Shown here: positions 7,971 to 15,427 of the stretch, one piece after another
How the letters are laid out: the number at the start of each line of letters is the position of its first letter
Numbering within the stretch: position 1 is the stretch's first letter
NCBI GenBank assembly: GCA_030748805.1
Contig: JASMLG010000092.1
Coordinates: 1-21,393, forward strand
Source of the DNA: Phycisphaerales bacterium
Lineage (GTDB): Bacteria > Planctomycetota > Phycisphaerae > Phycisphaerales > SM1A02
Reading direction: 5' to 3'
DNA length: 21,393 bases
Program-made: the position numbers and the translations under genes
The notes under the pieces: model-generated
Told to the model about the DNA's origin: nothing
The model's database searches: none
The model's input: only the letters and a program-made list of their open reading frames with translations

Positions 7971-9316
7971 TCAGTAAAATCTTCTAACTCTGCAGGTTCT
8001 TCGTCATCCAACAAATCCCACTCATCCCTAAGAACGCGTCTGACACCACTATCTCGAATGTCACTCCATAAACAGATAAAGAAACTAGCCATGACAACAT
8101 GCAAAAACGACCAAGTGTATGTAGGCCAATAAACCACTTGGTTAAAGCATCCCTGAACATACATAGCAAGAAGTAGCAGGTATGAAATACTATAAAGCAA
8201 GGGATCTCCGACAATTTGTTTTCGTTTTCTCCACACACGAAGACCTGAGTAGGATGAGTAAACTACTAAAGAAAACATTGGTACAAACAACATCAGTCCA
8301 CCGTGATACATCATGTTCATCCACGCACTATGTGGATGCATTCCAATGATAGGAGATTTGAAATAATACCCGTCATTTGTTCCAAGCAGCCCAGTCAGTG
8401 GACGACGTGAAAATTCTTCTGTGATATATCTAAGCCACAACTGTGGTCTCCCAGTATCTAAGTTAGTCATCCGTTCCATTGGAGCTATGTCAGCGCCAAT
8501 TGACATAATCCACCCTAACCCAAGAACTGCAATTGTAACACCAAGAATTGTGATGATAGGCCTCTTAGATAGAACCCAAATAATTGGAAATGATGTCATT
8601 ACAATCGCAATATTCGTTTGCCTACTTGCAGTAAGAAGAGCCATCCCTAGGGTAATCGAAAGCATGAAGATCAAGAATGGCTTATATTTTTTTGGCCATG
8701 TCATCATTGCGTACCCAAGCAGAGGAGCTGAAAGGGCAAAAAGCATTCCAATCTGATTGGAGTTTGTTCCCCATGGTTGGAATCGCCCAACTCCCTTTAA
8801 GAAAGAATCCCCAGGGAATAAAATTAGCGCAGAAATTGGTATAGCTAGAGCAACTAAACATCCAACCGTAAAAGCATTAATAATCCTCTTGAAATCAGCA
8901 TAAGTCACAACTGTGCTAATCAAGGCAAGAGCAGAAAGTGTAAAACACAACCACTGAATTCTTAACACAACCCCAACACTTGGATCTTGCACACCTAAAA
9001 TTGCGACAATCCACACCATTGCCATTGAAGGATATATCCACAAAATTCCAGGTATCTTTCTCTTTGGTCCTGGATGTGTCAATGCTGAGAACGCTACAAG
9101 TAAAAAAGCGAAACCTGAGGTTAGTTTTGCTGCTGCTGCAATTAAACTTAATTCTTGGGCACTTCCAATTTGTAACCAAGGGGCTAACAGTACGATAGAC
9201 AAAAATAACCGATGGGCTTTTGGGACAAGGAAGTAGGAGATGAATGCAAAAATAAATGGCGACAAGAGCCAAGGCTGAGTCGTAATAATTTCTAGATAAA
9301 CATCAGTGCGTTCCAT
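7952..9316 (-). CDS. O-antigen polymerase/ligase family membrane protein (Wzy/WaaL-like)
   Basis: Polytopic inner-membrane protein of 454 residues with about 10-12 hydrophobic segments. It is predicted to polymerise flipped repeat units or to ligate the chain to an acceptor on the periplasmic side. Seen: GTNSNQIGM (about 183-191) and TASRQTNI (229-236), similar to the SxSR motif of the family; TGRPQLWLRYITEEF (288-302); and a large periplasmic loop ending in GMHPHSAWMNMMYHGG (325-340), carrying the histidine (H327/H329) typical of the Wzy_C/O-antigen ligase loop. The charged C-terminal tail is probably cytoplasmic. Wzy and WaaL cannot be separated on sequence alone; proximity to the flippase favours a role in the same pathway. 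The gene is convergent with the flippase (19-bp overlap). Confidence 0.83.
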   Translation of the reverse strand: MERTDVYLEIITTQPWLLSPFIFAFISYFLVPKAHRLFLSIVLLAPWLQIGSAQELSLIAAAAKLTSGFAFLLVAFSALTHPGPKRKIPGILWIYPSMAMVWIVAILGVQDPSVGVVLRIQWLCFTLSALALISTVVTYADFKRIINAFTVGCLVALAIPISALILFPGDSFLKGVGRFQPWGTNSNQIGMLFALSAPLLGYAMMTWPKKYKPFLIFMLSITLGMALLTASRQTNIAIVMTSFPIIWVLSKRPIITILGVTIAVLGLGWIMSIGADIAPMERMTNLDTGRPQLWLRYITEEFSRRPLTGLLGTNDGYYFKSPIIGMHPHSAWMNMMYHGGLMLFVPMFSLVVYSSYSGLRVWRKRKQIVGDPLLYSISYLLLLAMYVQGCFNQVVYWPTYTWSFLHVVMASFFICLWSDIRDSGVRRVLRDEWDLLDDEEPAELEDFTDYRVPA

Positions 9317-9477
9317 TGAGGTCTTTGGGATGGTATCGGATAATTCATTACTGTGGCTCCCCCAAGAATTAGAGATCTACTATGCCTCGCGGGTAATTCG
9401 AAGGGAATACGGCAATAATTCACTCGGACAATATTTTGTTCTCAATTGACAAGACTACTAGCAACACAAATTTGCCA

Positions 9478-9483
9478 TATAAT
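9478..9483 (+). promoter_or_regulatory. Possible -10 element before the GH56-like gene
   Basis: A perfect TATAAT lies 7 bp before an in-frame GTG (9491). A perfect TTGACA occurs at 9446-9451, but the spacer is 26 bp, too long for a normal promoter. If the -10 is real, transcription would begin near 9490 and the GTG message would be nearly leaderless. Confidence 0.3.
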
Positions 9484-9490
9484 AGGTATT

Positions 9491-10570
9491 GTGATTGGTA
9501 ATAAGTTTTTGCTTGTCATATCAACGGTGTTGTGTAACAGTTTTGTTGCAGCCTCTTTTTGCGACTGGAAACCCATCATCTACAATTCGATAAAATGGAC
9601 CGCTGCTGATCAAGGGGTACTTACCATTACCTACACGACTGAACATGGAATCACTAGGGTGCCCATTGCCTATCACGGAGGTGTAGATACTAATGCTTCG
9701 GGTGAAATTACAGATAAGAATATAAGTCATTTCACAGAATGGGCTGATGAAACGCTTCCTACTAATTATTGTGGACCTGTTGTACTAGATTACGAGGAAC
9801 CTTGGTGGAAAGAATTACAAGCAAAAACAATTCTTCCAGATAGATTAAGGGAAATCCTAGGAGTGTATTCTGAAGGAATTCGAGTCGCTCATAACATACG
9901 ACCTTCTTCACAGTGGGGATACTGGGGACTTCCTCTTTTACGAAACACTAGTGAATCCTGGACTAGTCAAGGTCTATCTCTAGAACCTCTCATCAGTTCG
10001 TGTAATGCTCTCTATCCTGATGTATACAATTGCACACCTGGGCTAGATCGGTCTCGTCAAGCAGAACAACATATTTCAAATGTGCTGCAACTTGCCGCAG
10101 GAAGAATGCCCGTCTTTGTATTCGCTTCAGTGAGATATTGCGGTCCTGATGTAGGTCATTCTGATTTCGTTCCAGACGAGATTTTTCTTAAGCAAGTCAA
10201 CGCAGCTTTGCGGGCATCTTGGATCGATGAGTTTGGAAATCAACATCGAATAAAAGGAATAATCTTATGGGACAATTATGGTTTTTCTCAGGAAAGCGAA
10301 TGGGGATCACTTGATCAAAAGCACAAATACTATTTTGAGTTACTCGAGGCATTATCAGAAGCTTGGGAAAAAGCAATGAAGGGGAAAAAGGTTATTGTGG
10401 AGCCACCAAAGCCCAAAGTATGTCAGTATGGACTATCAGAGCCCGCAAATAGTGGTGAGACTATCTTCATCCGAGCAAATCGAGAGCATCCACAAGAGAT
10501 GAAAGAAGTCATCCAAGAAAACACCCGTGTCCCAAGTGGTCGTGTTGGAGGCAATAGAGTAACTGAGTAG
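9491..10570 (+). CDS. Secreted GH56 (hyaluronidase)-like putative glycoside hydrolase
   Basis: The reading frame is open from a TTG at 9446, with no in-frame ATG near the start. The GTG at 9491 is preferred because it gives a compact signal peptide (K5, then a hydrophobic stretch, then FVAAS) and is preceded by TAGG. In the 374-residue TTG-start numbering, the protein follows the order of GH56 landmarks: GPVVLDYEEPWW (110-121, with a DxE pair D115/E117 like the catalytic Asp-x-Glu of hyaluronidases), RPSSQWGYWGLP (152-163), CNALYPDVYNC (186-196), HISNVLQLA and MPVFVFASVRYC, and GIILWDNYGF (271-280, like the GVVLW strand). It would cleave or remodel a uronic-acid/hexosamine-type polymer outside the cytoplasm. 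GH56 is best known from animals and venoms, so this is a remote-homology call made by eye. Neighbours (flippase, polymerase, sulfotransferase) fit polysaccharide processing. The C-terminal 60 residues are polar and unassigned. Confidence 0.6.
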   Translation: MIGNKFLLVISTVLCNSFVAASFCDWKPIIYNSIKWTAADQGVLTITYTTEHGITRVPIAYHGGVDTNASGEITDKNISHFTEWADETLPTNYCGPVVLDYEEPWWKELQAKTILPDRLREILGVYSEGIRVAHNIRPSSQWGYWGLPLLRNTSESWTSQGLSLEPLISSCNALYPDVYNCTPGLDRSRQAEQHISNVLQLAAGRMPVFVFASVRYCGPDVGHSDFVPDEIFLKQVNAALRASWIDEFGNQHRIKGIILWDNYGFSQESEWGSLDQKHKYYFELLEALSEAWEKAMKGKKVIVEPPKPKVCQYGLSEPANSGETIFIRANREHPQEMKEVIQENTRVPSGRVGGNRVTE

Positions 10571-10622
10571 TCACTTTAACAAATCAAGAACCTCGGTGGT
10601 TTGTACACTACTACCAAATATC

Positions 10623-11516
10623 ATGTCAACTAACAACGATCTAAAACCACCTATATTTCTAATCGGAAATGTTCGCTCAGGTACCACGATGTTTCATCAC
10701 ATTTTCAATCTGCACGAGGAGGTAGAAAGTTGGTATGAGCCAAGAACAATTTGGGTGTATGGCGCGCCCAGACGACGACACGATAGGTTCACCTCGGAAG
10801 ACGCCACGAAGCGAGTTAAACGATACATTCGAAAGCGCTTTATCAAACACCAACGATCTCATGGAAATCGTAGGATTATGGAAAAAACACCTTCGAATAT
10901 TATGAGAATTCCATATGTAGAATCTATATTCCCAGAATCAAAGTACCTGTACATTATAAGGGAACCTTTCGCAAACCTAAGTTCTGCTGAGATTCGGTGG
11001 AAATTTGAAAGTAATTGGCATCATCTTTGGGTGAGATTTTTGGAATGTCCAAAAACACAAATCCCACACTATCTAAATAGGTTTCTTGTAGATCGATATC
11101 GACATTACATTCTTAGAAAAGAATACTTTTCGGTATGGGGGGTTCGATACCCCGGCATCTATGAAGACCTAAAACAAATATCACTTGAAGAACTTATTTG
11201 CAAGCAATGGGTCGAATGTTCTAAACAGGCAGAAGAAGACCTTTCAAAAATGGATCCTTCTAAAGTAATGCGAATTCGATATGAAGATTTTGTTGAAAAA
11301 CCTGTCGAAATATACCGTGAAGTAGCTAATTTTTTTGAGATTGAATTAACTAAGAAAATTGAATCACAAATCAGCGAGATGGTTGACCCTAGCCGCCAAG
11401 ACAAGTGGAAACGGCTAGACAAAGACATTTTGCGTCGATGTTTTCCTATTTTAAAAGATGAGATGCAAAGACATGGGTACAAGACAAACGAGATAGAAAA
11501 AATTCTTTCTGCTTAA
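10623..11516 (+). CDS. Sulfotransferase family protein (Sulfotransfer_3-like)
   Basis: A second PAPS-dependent sulfotransferase, 297 residues from the ATG at 10623. A GTG at 10596 would add nine residues, but neither start has a clear ribosome-binding site; the ATG places the PAPS loop at the usual distance from the N-terminus. Motifs in order: IFLIGNVRSGTTMFHHIF (11-28, 5'-phosphosulfate loop), RRIMEKTPSNIMRIPYV (the EKTP motif of this family), SKYLYIIREPFANLSSAE (106-123, 3'-phosphate site with R113 and Ser120/121), and MRIRYEDFVEKP. No membrane segment is visible. It differs clearly from the sulfotransferase at 3946-4764, suggesting a different position or acceptor. It lies 52 bp after the GH56-like gene on the same strand. 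Its 3' end overlaps the convergent next gene by 4 bp. Confidence 0.88.
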   Translation: MSTNNDLKPPIFLIGNVRSGTTMFHHIFNLHEEVESWYEPRTIWVYGAPRRRHDRFTSEDATKRVKRYIRKRFIKHQRSHGNRRIMEKTPSNIMRIPYVESIFPESKYLYIIREPFANLSSAEIRWKFESNWHHLWVRFLECPKTQIPHYLNRFLVDRYRHYILRKEYFSVWGVRYPGIYEDLKQISLEELICKQWVECSKQAEEDLSKMDPSKVMRIRYEDFVEKPVEIYREVANFFEIELTKKIESQISEMVDPSRQDKWKRLDKDILRRCFPILKDEMQRHGYKTNEIEKILSA

Positions 11517-12223
11517 TCTTTTTGTAATTGTTGCAAGCGCCTTAAAAATTTTATCCGTCGCATTGCAGTGTTCTCACCTGCGTTTAGCTGACGATTGCCA
11601 CTGTTTTTGTCACGAATTTTATTCTTTAAGTTTTCTGGACTCAAATCGCCTTCACTCATCTCATCCATTTCTTGAGCGCTTTTAGCTTTACGCTCTTCAC
11701 GCCGTTTAGTTTCTTCATCGATTTTTAGCTGATACGTTATTTGAAAATCTTTTTGTTGATCTCTTGTGAGTAATTTCCACGCACGCTCTTGATAGGTTGT
11801 AATGTCCGGAGCTAACTCCATCAATTCAATCATTCTCGCTCGAGAATCTTCAGAAGGGACTTCGTCGCTTTTCTTTACTGCATTGTGATTTTTACGAATC
11901 GAAGCAAGTTCTTTTCCGTGCGTCTTGTGAAACAATTTTTGTTCTTCTTGAAGCTCTTTCATAACCAATTCGATTTCTTCTTGTTGTGTAGAAGAAAGTT
12001 CGATGGACTTTAATGAAGAAGTCCAGATTTTCATCTGAGACCGATTATTCATCTTTTGTTTTTTGCCAGTTTCATCCAATCTTCGAGAAAGCAAATCGCT
12101 ATCGGTAACTGCTTCTCTATCGATTGCTGGTCCAGCAAGCAAATCATCTGCTGGTGGCGAAGCAATTGCCAGACTTCCAAAGAAAAGTGTTGTTGTAATA
12201 ACGAGTGTTGAGTGCATGTTCAT
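11513..12223 (-). CDS. Secreted helical Spy/LTxxQ-like hypothetical protein
   Basis: Protein of 236 residues with a clear signal peptide (MNMHSTLVITTTLFFGSLAIAS, cleavage near residue 22). The mature part is highly charged and appears mostly helical. Two short motifs resemble the LTxxQ signature of Spy/CpxP periplasmic proteins: ELSSTQQEEIELV (about 75-87) and KLLTRDQQKDF (150-160). The last 60 residues are rich in Lys, Arg, Glu and Asn. A good ribosome-binding site (AAGGA, 8 nt upstream) supports the ATG at 12223. Similar proteins are widespread in planctomycetes with unknown roles; chaperone or metal/stress functions are suggested only by analogy. It is divergent from mrp and convergent (4-bp overlap) with the sulfotransferase gene. 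Confidence 0.65.
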   Translation of the reverse strand: MNMHSTLVITTTLFFGSLAIASPPADDLLAGPAIDREAVTDSDLLSRRLDETGKKQKMNNRSQMKIWTSSLKSIELSSTQQEEIELVMKELQEEQKLFHKTHGKELASIRKNHNAVKKSDEVPSEDSRARMIELMELAPDITTYQERAWKLLTRDQQKDFQITYQLKIDEETKRREERKAKSAQEMDEMSEGDLSPENLKNKIRDKNSGNRQLNAGENTAMRRIKFLRRLQQLQKD

Positions 12224-12248
12224 TAGAGGGTTCCTTTTTGTTCGTAAG

Positions 12249-12277
12249 GGTACAACGAAGAATTCACGCTATATAAT
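12249..12277 (+). promoter_or_regulatory. Probable mrp promoter
   Basis: A perfect -10 TATAAT (12272-12277) sits 17 bp after a weak -35, GGTACA (12249-12254). Transcription would start near 12284, giving a leader of about 20 nt that contains AAAGG (12295-12299) just before the ATG at 12305. Confidence 0.5.
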
Positions 12278-12304
12278 GCCATTTTTATACGATGAAAGGT
12301 AAAA

Positions 12305-13393
12305 ATGGCCCTACAACCCTCAAATCTTCGCAATGCACTTGGCTCAATCGTCGATCCTGACTCAGGAAAGGACATTGTGACCGCTGGGATGGTAAAAGAC
12401 ATTCAAACAGATGGCGACAATATATCGTTGGAAATTGAACTTTCTTCACCTGAATCTCCATTACAAGAAAGATTGAGTGAGCAAATTGAATCTGCAATCA
12501 GATCAACAAGCCACGAGTGCAAGGAAGTTGTAGGTTCAATTCAAATCAGTTTTAGTGCAGATACTCGCAGTGCAAATGAACGTGTTCGTGAAGAAACAAA
12601 TCCTCTACCGGGAATAAAAAAAATTATTGCAGTTGGCGCTGGCAAAGGAGGCGTTGGAAAGTCAACCGTCTCAACAATTATTGCTGTAGGTCTTGCAAGG
12701 CAAGGTGCGAAAGTTGGGCTGCTTGATGGAGATATTTATGGGCCTTCTATGACAACAATGCTCGGCTTGCATCGCGAAGAATCAAAAGCGCAAGACAACT
12801 TCCTCCTTCCATTTGAAGTGCATGGAATTAAAGCAATGACAATTGGAAAACTTGTCGAACCAGACAAGGCACTAATTTGGAGAGGTCCAAGAGCACACAG
12901 TGCATTTAGCCAACTTGCATTACAAACCAAGTGGGGAGAACTTGATTACTTAATTGTTGATTTACCGCCTGGAACTGGTGATGTTCCACTTTCCCTTGCA
13001 CAACTGTTACCACTTTCCGGAGCAGTAATTGTTTGTACACCACAAGTCGTTGCACAAGACGATGCAAGACGCGCAGTTAGGATGTTCCAAGAACTCGGTA
13101 TTCCAATTTTGGGACTCGTTGAGAATATGTCGTACTTCGTAGCAGACGATGGCAAAGAATATGACATCTTTGGTCGTGGGGGTGGTGAGCAAATGGCTGC
13201 AGCAATGAATGTTGGCTTCCTTGGCGGTATTCCAATTCATCCAGACATGAGAGTTAGTGCTGACACTGGCGAACCACTTAAAAACTGGGAAATCAATGCC
13301 ACAATGTCAAAAGCATTTGACAATGTGTGCGGCAATTTTATCTCATCTGCTGAATCTACAACCCTTGACCGCCCCACCCTCTCCATCAACTAA
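12305..13393 (+). CDS. mrp: Mrp/NBP35 (ApbC) family P-loop ATPase
   Basis: Cytoplasmic ATPase of the MinD/Mrp group, commonly linked to loading or carrying Fe-S clusters. The 362-residue protein has a MIP18/DUF59-like N-domain (about residues 3-85) and an ATPase domain with the deviant Walker A GKGGVGKST (113-121), GLLDGDIYGPSM (138-149) and VDLPPGTGD (218-226), then VENMSYF (272-278). Where many ApbC proteins carry CxxC after ENMSxF, this one reads ADDGKEYDIFG, so that pair of cluster-ligand cysteines is missing; several bacterial Mrp proteins also lack it. AAAGG upstream supports the ATG. Single gene with its own promoter, divergent from the Spy-like gene and convergent with the CPBP protease gene. 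Confidence 0.93.
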   Translation: MALQPSNLRNALGSIVDPDSGKDIVTAGMVKDIQTDGDNISLEIELSSPESPLQERLSEQIESAIRSTSHECKEVVGSIQISFSADTRSANERVREETNPLPGIKKIIAVGAGKGGVGKSTVSTIIAVGLARQGAKVGLLDGDIYGPSMTTMLGLHREESKAQDNFLLPFEVHGIKAMTIGKLVEPDKALIWRGPRAHSAFSQLALQTKWGELDYLIVDLPPGTGDVPLSLAQLLPLSGAVIVCTPQVVAQDDARRAVRMFQELGIPILGLVENMSYFVADDGKEYDIFGRGGGEQMAAAMNVGFLGGIPIHPDMRVSADTGEPLKNWEINATMSKAFDNVCGNFISSAESTTLDRPTLSIN

Positions 13394-13427
13394 AAAAACG
13401 ACCCGCGGGATAGTTAATTTTCTGAAA

Positions 13428-14822
13428 TCAGCTCAAGAAAATAAGCATCATTGTTGTTACAAGCCCGTTACTCACCCCATGCACAATCATGGATGGAAGT
13501 AATGTCCCTCTCCACTCACGCAAGAGATTCATACCGATTGCAATTCCCATTAAAGCTGGAATAACAACCAATCCCTGGGGATGAATTGCTGCAAAAATAA
13601 ACGAAGTGACAAGTACGCTTACACTCACGCTAAATGCAAGTGTGACATTTTTTGATGATGAGCGAAGTTGGCGATATAACACACCTCGAAACATTGTTTC
13701 CTCAACCACTGGCGCAGCAATAGTTGCTAACACAATCAGTAACATTCTCAAATGCAGATCGCCATTTGCAATTTCCAAAACTATTGGGTGAGCCCCTCCA
13801 CTTGTTCCACCAAATGGATCGCCACCTGTTCCACCTGCCAAAGTTCCCTGAAAGAACATTAATATCATCGTGATGATTAGACCTATGCCAAGAAATGGGA
13901 GCATCATTGCGTACCCAGAAATTCCCCAAAATATTTCTTTGAAAAGTCCAGCACCTTGAGTCCATCCAATATCCCCTCGAATTTGGCTCCATGAAATACC
14001 ACGAAACCTCGCCCAAAAGAGAGCACAAAGACTCCCGAAAAAAGCCAGAAGAGAAAATGACATTTCGAGTGACGGGTTATTTTCCATAAATTGCTGGCCA
14101 ATCCACTGTGCCATGGTTATCAATGCCATAAAGAGAAAAAGCCACAATGCAAAAACTTCTGCATATATTCCATGACGAGGTTTTTCCGGCTCAAGACCTG
14201 ATTGAACTTGATGGTTGAGTGTTCGGACAAGCATAATGATTAGCCCAATAAACCCAACAACTGCTGCGAATAGTATGAATGCCATTATTACCCCTACTGT
14301 GAATACTTTTATACTCGCAACTTTCCCCATCTCACGGCGTTTCTCTTGATCCGCCTCTACCAAAACTCCAAACCAACCAAGTTGAGTTTCAAGAGATGCC
14401 GAATCAGGAATCGTTTCCCCATTTGCTCGCTGGTCAAGATATTCTTGCGTTTTCCATTGTGTTTCTGTGAGGGACCGGTGTGTTTTCTCAAGTTCAACAC
14501 GCATTCGAAGTGCTGATTGTTTCGCCGCCTCAGGGTCCCCCATAGCAATCATAAAGGCCATATACCGCTGTCTTTGCCCAACGGAGCCAGCGTCAAGAAT
14601 CCCAGCTTGTGTCGCTATTTCCTGTTTTGCGCCAAGTACTTGGGCAATTCCTAGCAAATATTCTGCCTGTAGTTGAACCAATACTAGCCCAATAGGATCA
14701 GGATCTTCCGAATTACTCTCTTTTGCCCTATCTGGGAGCGCTTGAAGGACTGCTAACCCAATAACACTCACAATTATAAGCCCCCAAGCAACTCTAACAA
14801 AGGGTGGGAGATGGTCTTTCAT
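13428..14822 (-). CDS. CPBP family intramembrane metalloprotease with long N-terminal extension
   Basis: Integral membrane protein of 464 residues. The C-terminal 110 residues hold the CPBP (CAAX protease/bacteriocin-processing, Abi) motifs: VVEETMFRGVLYRQL (372-386; EE at 374/375 and R379), SFIFAAIHPQG (407-417; H414) and SMIVHGVSNGL (444-454; H449). Together these form the presumed metal-dependent active site in the membrane. The N-terminal part has one helix near 12-29, a soluble charged region of about 140 residues outside or inside the membrane, then helices near 172-200, 222-240, 253-270 and 300-325, and a Gly-rich loop (328-344). The 140-residue soluble segment is unrecognised. Substrate and role are unknown. 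Divergent from rplM; stops 35 bp from mrp's stop in the convergent orientation. Confidence 0.87.
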   Translation of the reverse strand: MKDHLPPFVRVAWGLIIVSVIGLAVLQALPDRAKESNSEDPDPIGLVLVQLQAEYLLGIAQVLGAKQEIATQAGILDAGSVGQRQRYMAFMIAMGDPEAAKQSALRMRVELEKTHRSLTETQWKTQEYLDQRANGETIPDSASLETQLGWFGVLVEADQEKRREMGKVASIKVFTVGVIMAFILFAAVVGFIGLIIMLVRTLNHQVQSGLEPEKPRHGIYAEVFALWLFLFMALITMAQWIGQQFMENNPSLEMSFSLLAFFGSLCALFWARFRGISWSQIRGDIGWTQGAGLFKEIFWGISGYAMMLPFLGIGLIITMILMFFQGTLAGGTGGDPFGGTSGGAHPIVLEIANGDLHLRMLLIVLATIAAPVVEETMFRGVLYRQLRSSSKNVTLAFSVSVSVLVTSFIFAAIHPQGLVVIPALMGIAIGMNLLREWRGTLLPSMIVHGVSNGLVTTMMLIFLS

Positions 14823-14845
14823 AGCTCAATAATACCATCGTAGAG

Positions 14846-14874
14846 TTGACAAAATGTGCCCTTTTCGGTACATT
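14846..14874 (+). promoter_or_regulatory. rplM-rpsI promoter
   Basis: A perfect -35 TTGACA (14846-14851), a 17-bp spacer and a -10 TACATT (14869-14874, 4 of 6) form a good sigma-70-type promoter. The start would be near 14881, giving a leader of about 40 nt. The TTG of the -35 is in frame with rplM and creates a false longer reading frame. Confidence 0.72.
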
Positions 14875-14920
14875 TCCATGTTCGCCCTTTTATATCAAGG
14901 GCTCAGAAGGATATAAGATT

Positions 14921-15355
14921 ATGCCACGCCAAACAACTTTTGCAAAACAAGGTGAAGTAGAGCCTCAATGGCGACACGTCGATGCTCAAGGCCAGACTCT
15001 TGGTCGCATGGCGACAACAATCGCAACTCACCTCATGGGAAAACACCGACCCGAATGGACACCACACGTTCTCACCGGCGATTTCGTTGTTGTTACGAAT
15101 GCTGAAAAGGTTCAAATGACCGGCAAGAAATTTGAGCAAAAAACGCAACTCGTGTACAGTGGTTATCCAGGTGGTCTCAAAGCTCACAAGTACAGCGACA
15201 TGATTGAAGCAAATCCAGAGAGAATTATTGAACAAGCTGTTCGTAGGATGTTGCCAAAAACTAAACTGGGCAGAGATATGTTCCGTCGCCTAAAAGTATA
15301 CAGCGGAGACACTCATCCACATACAAATCAAAAACTCGAAGCACTCGCGTGCTGA
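14921..15355 (+). CDS. rplM: Large ribosomal subunit protein L13 (uL13)
   Basis: Component of the 50S subunit, an early assembly protein. 144 residues from the ATG at 14921, which has AAGGA 9 nt upstream; this start gives the normal family length. Typical L13 segments: WRHVDAQGQTLGRMATTIA (residues 17-35), LMGKHRPEWTPH, GDFVVVTNAEKVQMTGKK, YSGYPGGLK and AVRRMLPKTKLGRDMFRRL, then VYSGDTHPHTNQ. First gene of the conserved rplM-rpsI operon, with rpsI 72 bp downstream. Confidence 0.98.
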   Translation: MPRQTTFAKQGEVEPQWRHVDAQGQTLGRMATTIATHLMGKHRPEWTPHVLTGDFVVVTNAEKVQMTGKKFEQKTQLVYSGYPGGLKAHKYSDMIEANPERIIEQAVRRMLPKTKLGRDMFRRLKVYSGDTHPHTNQKLEALAC

Positions 15356-15364
15356 AGTAATAAC

Positions 15365-15383
15365 GTTACCGACGTTCGGTAGC
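15365..15383 (+). promoter_or_regulatory. Hairpin in the rplM-rpsI intergenic leader
   Basis: TACCGA-CGT-TCGGTA (15367-15381) is a perfect 6-bp stem with a 3-nt loop, extendable by a U-G and a G-C pair to 15365-15383. No U-run follows, so it is not a standard terminator. It starts 9 nt after the rplM stop and could be an RNA processing site or a binding site for autoregulation by a ribosomal protein (inference). Confidence 0.45.
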
Positions 15384-15427
15384 AATACAACAAGTTCTCA
15401 AGAGGAGCTCCAAGAGCTTACGAACAA

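Noticed and set aside
13394..13427. CCCGCGGG palindrome (13402-13409) beside A/T-runs as a terminator between mrp and the CPBP gene
   Set aside because: The palindrome has no loop and would leave only two or three pairs in a hairpin; too weak to call, although the minus strand has seven T just after it.
14846..14920. Extended N-terminus for rplM from a TTG at 14846
   Set aside because: This TTG is part of the TTGACA -35 element; the ATG at 14921 has a good ribosome-binding site and gives the normal L13 length.
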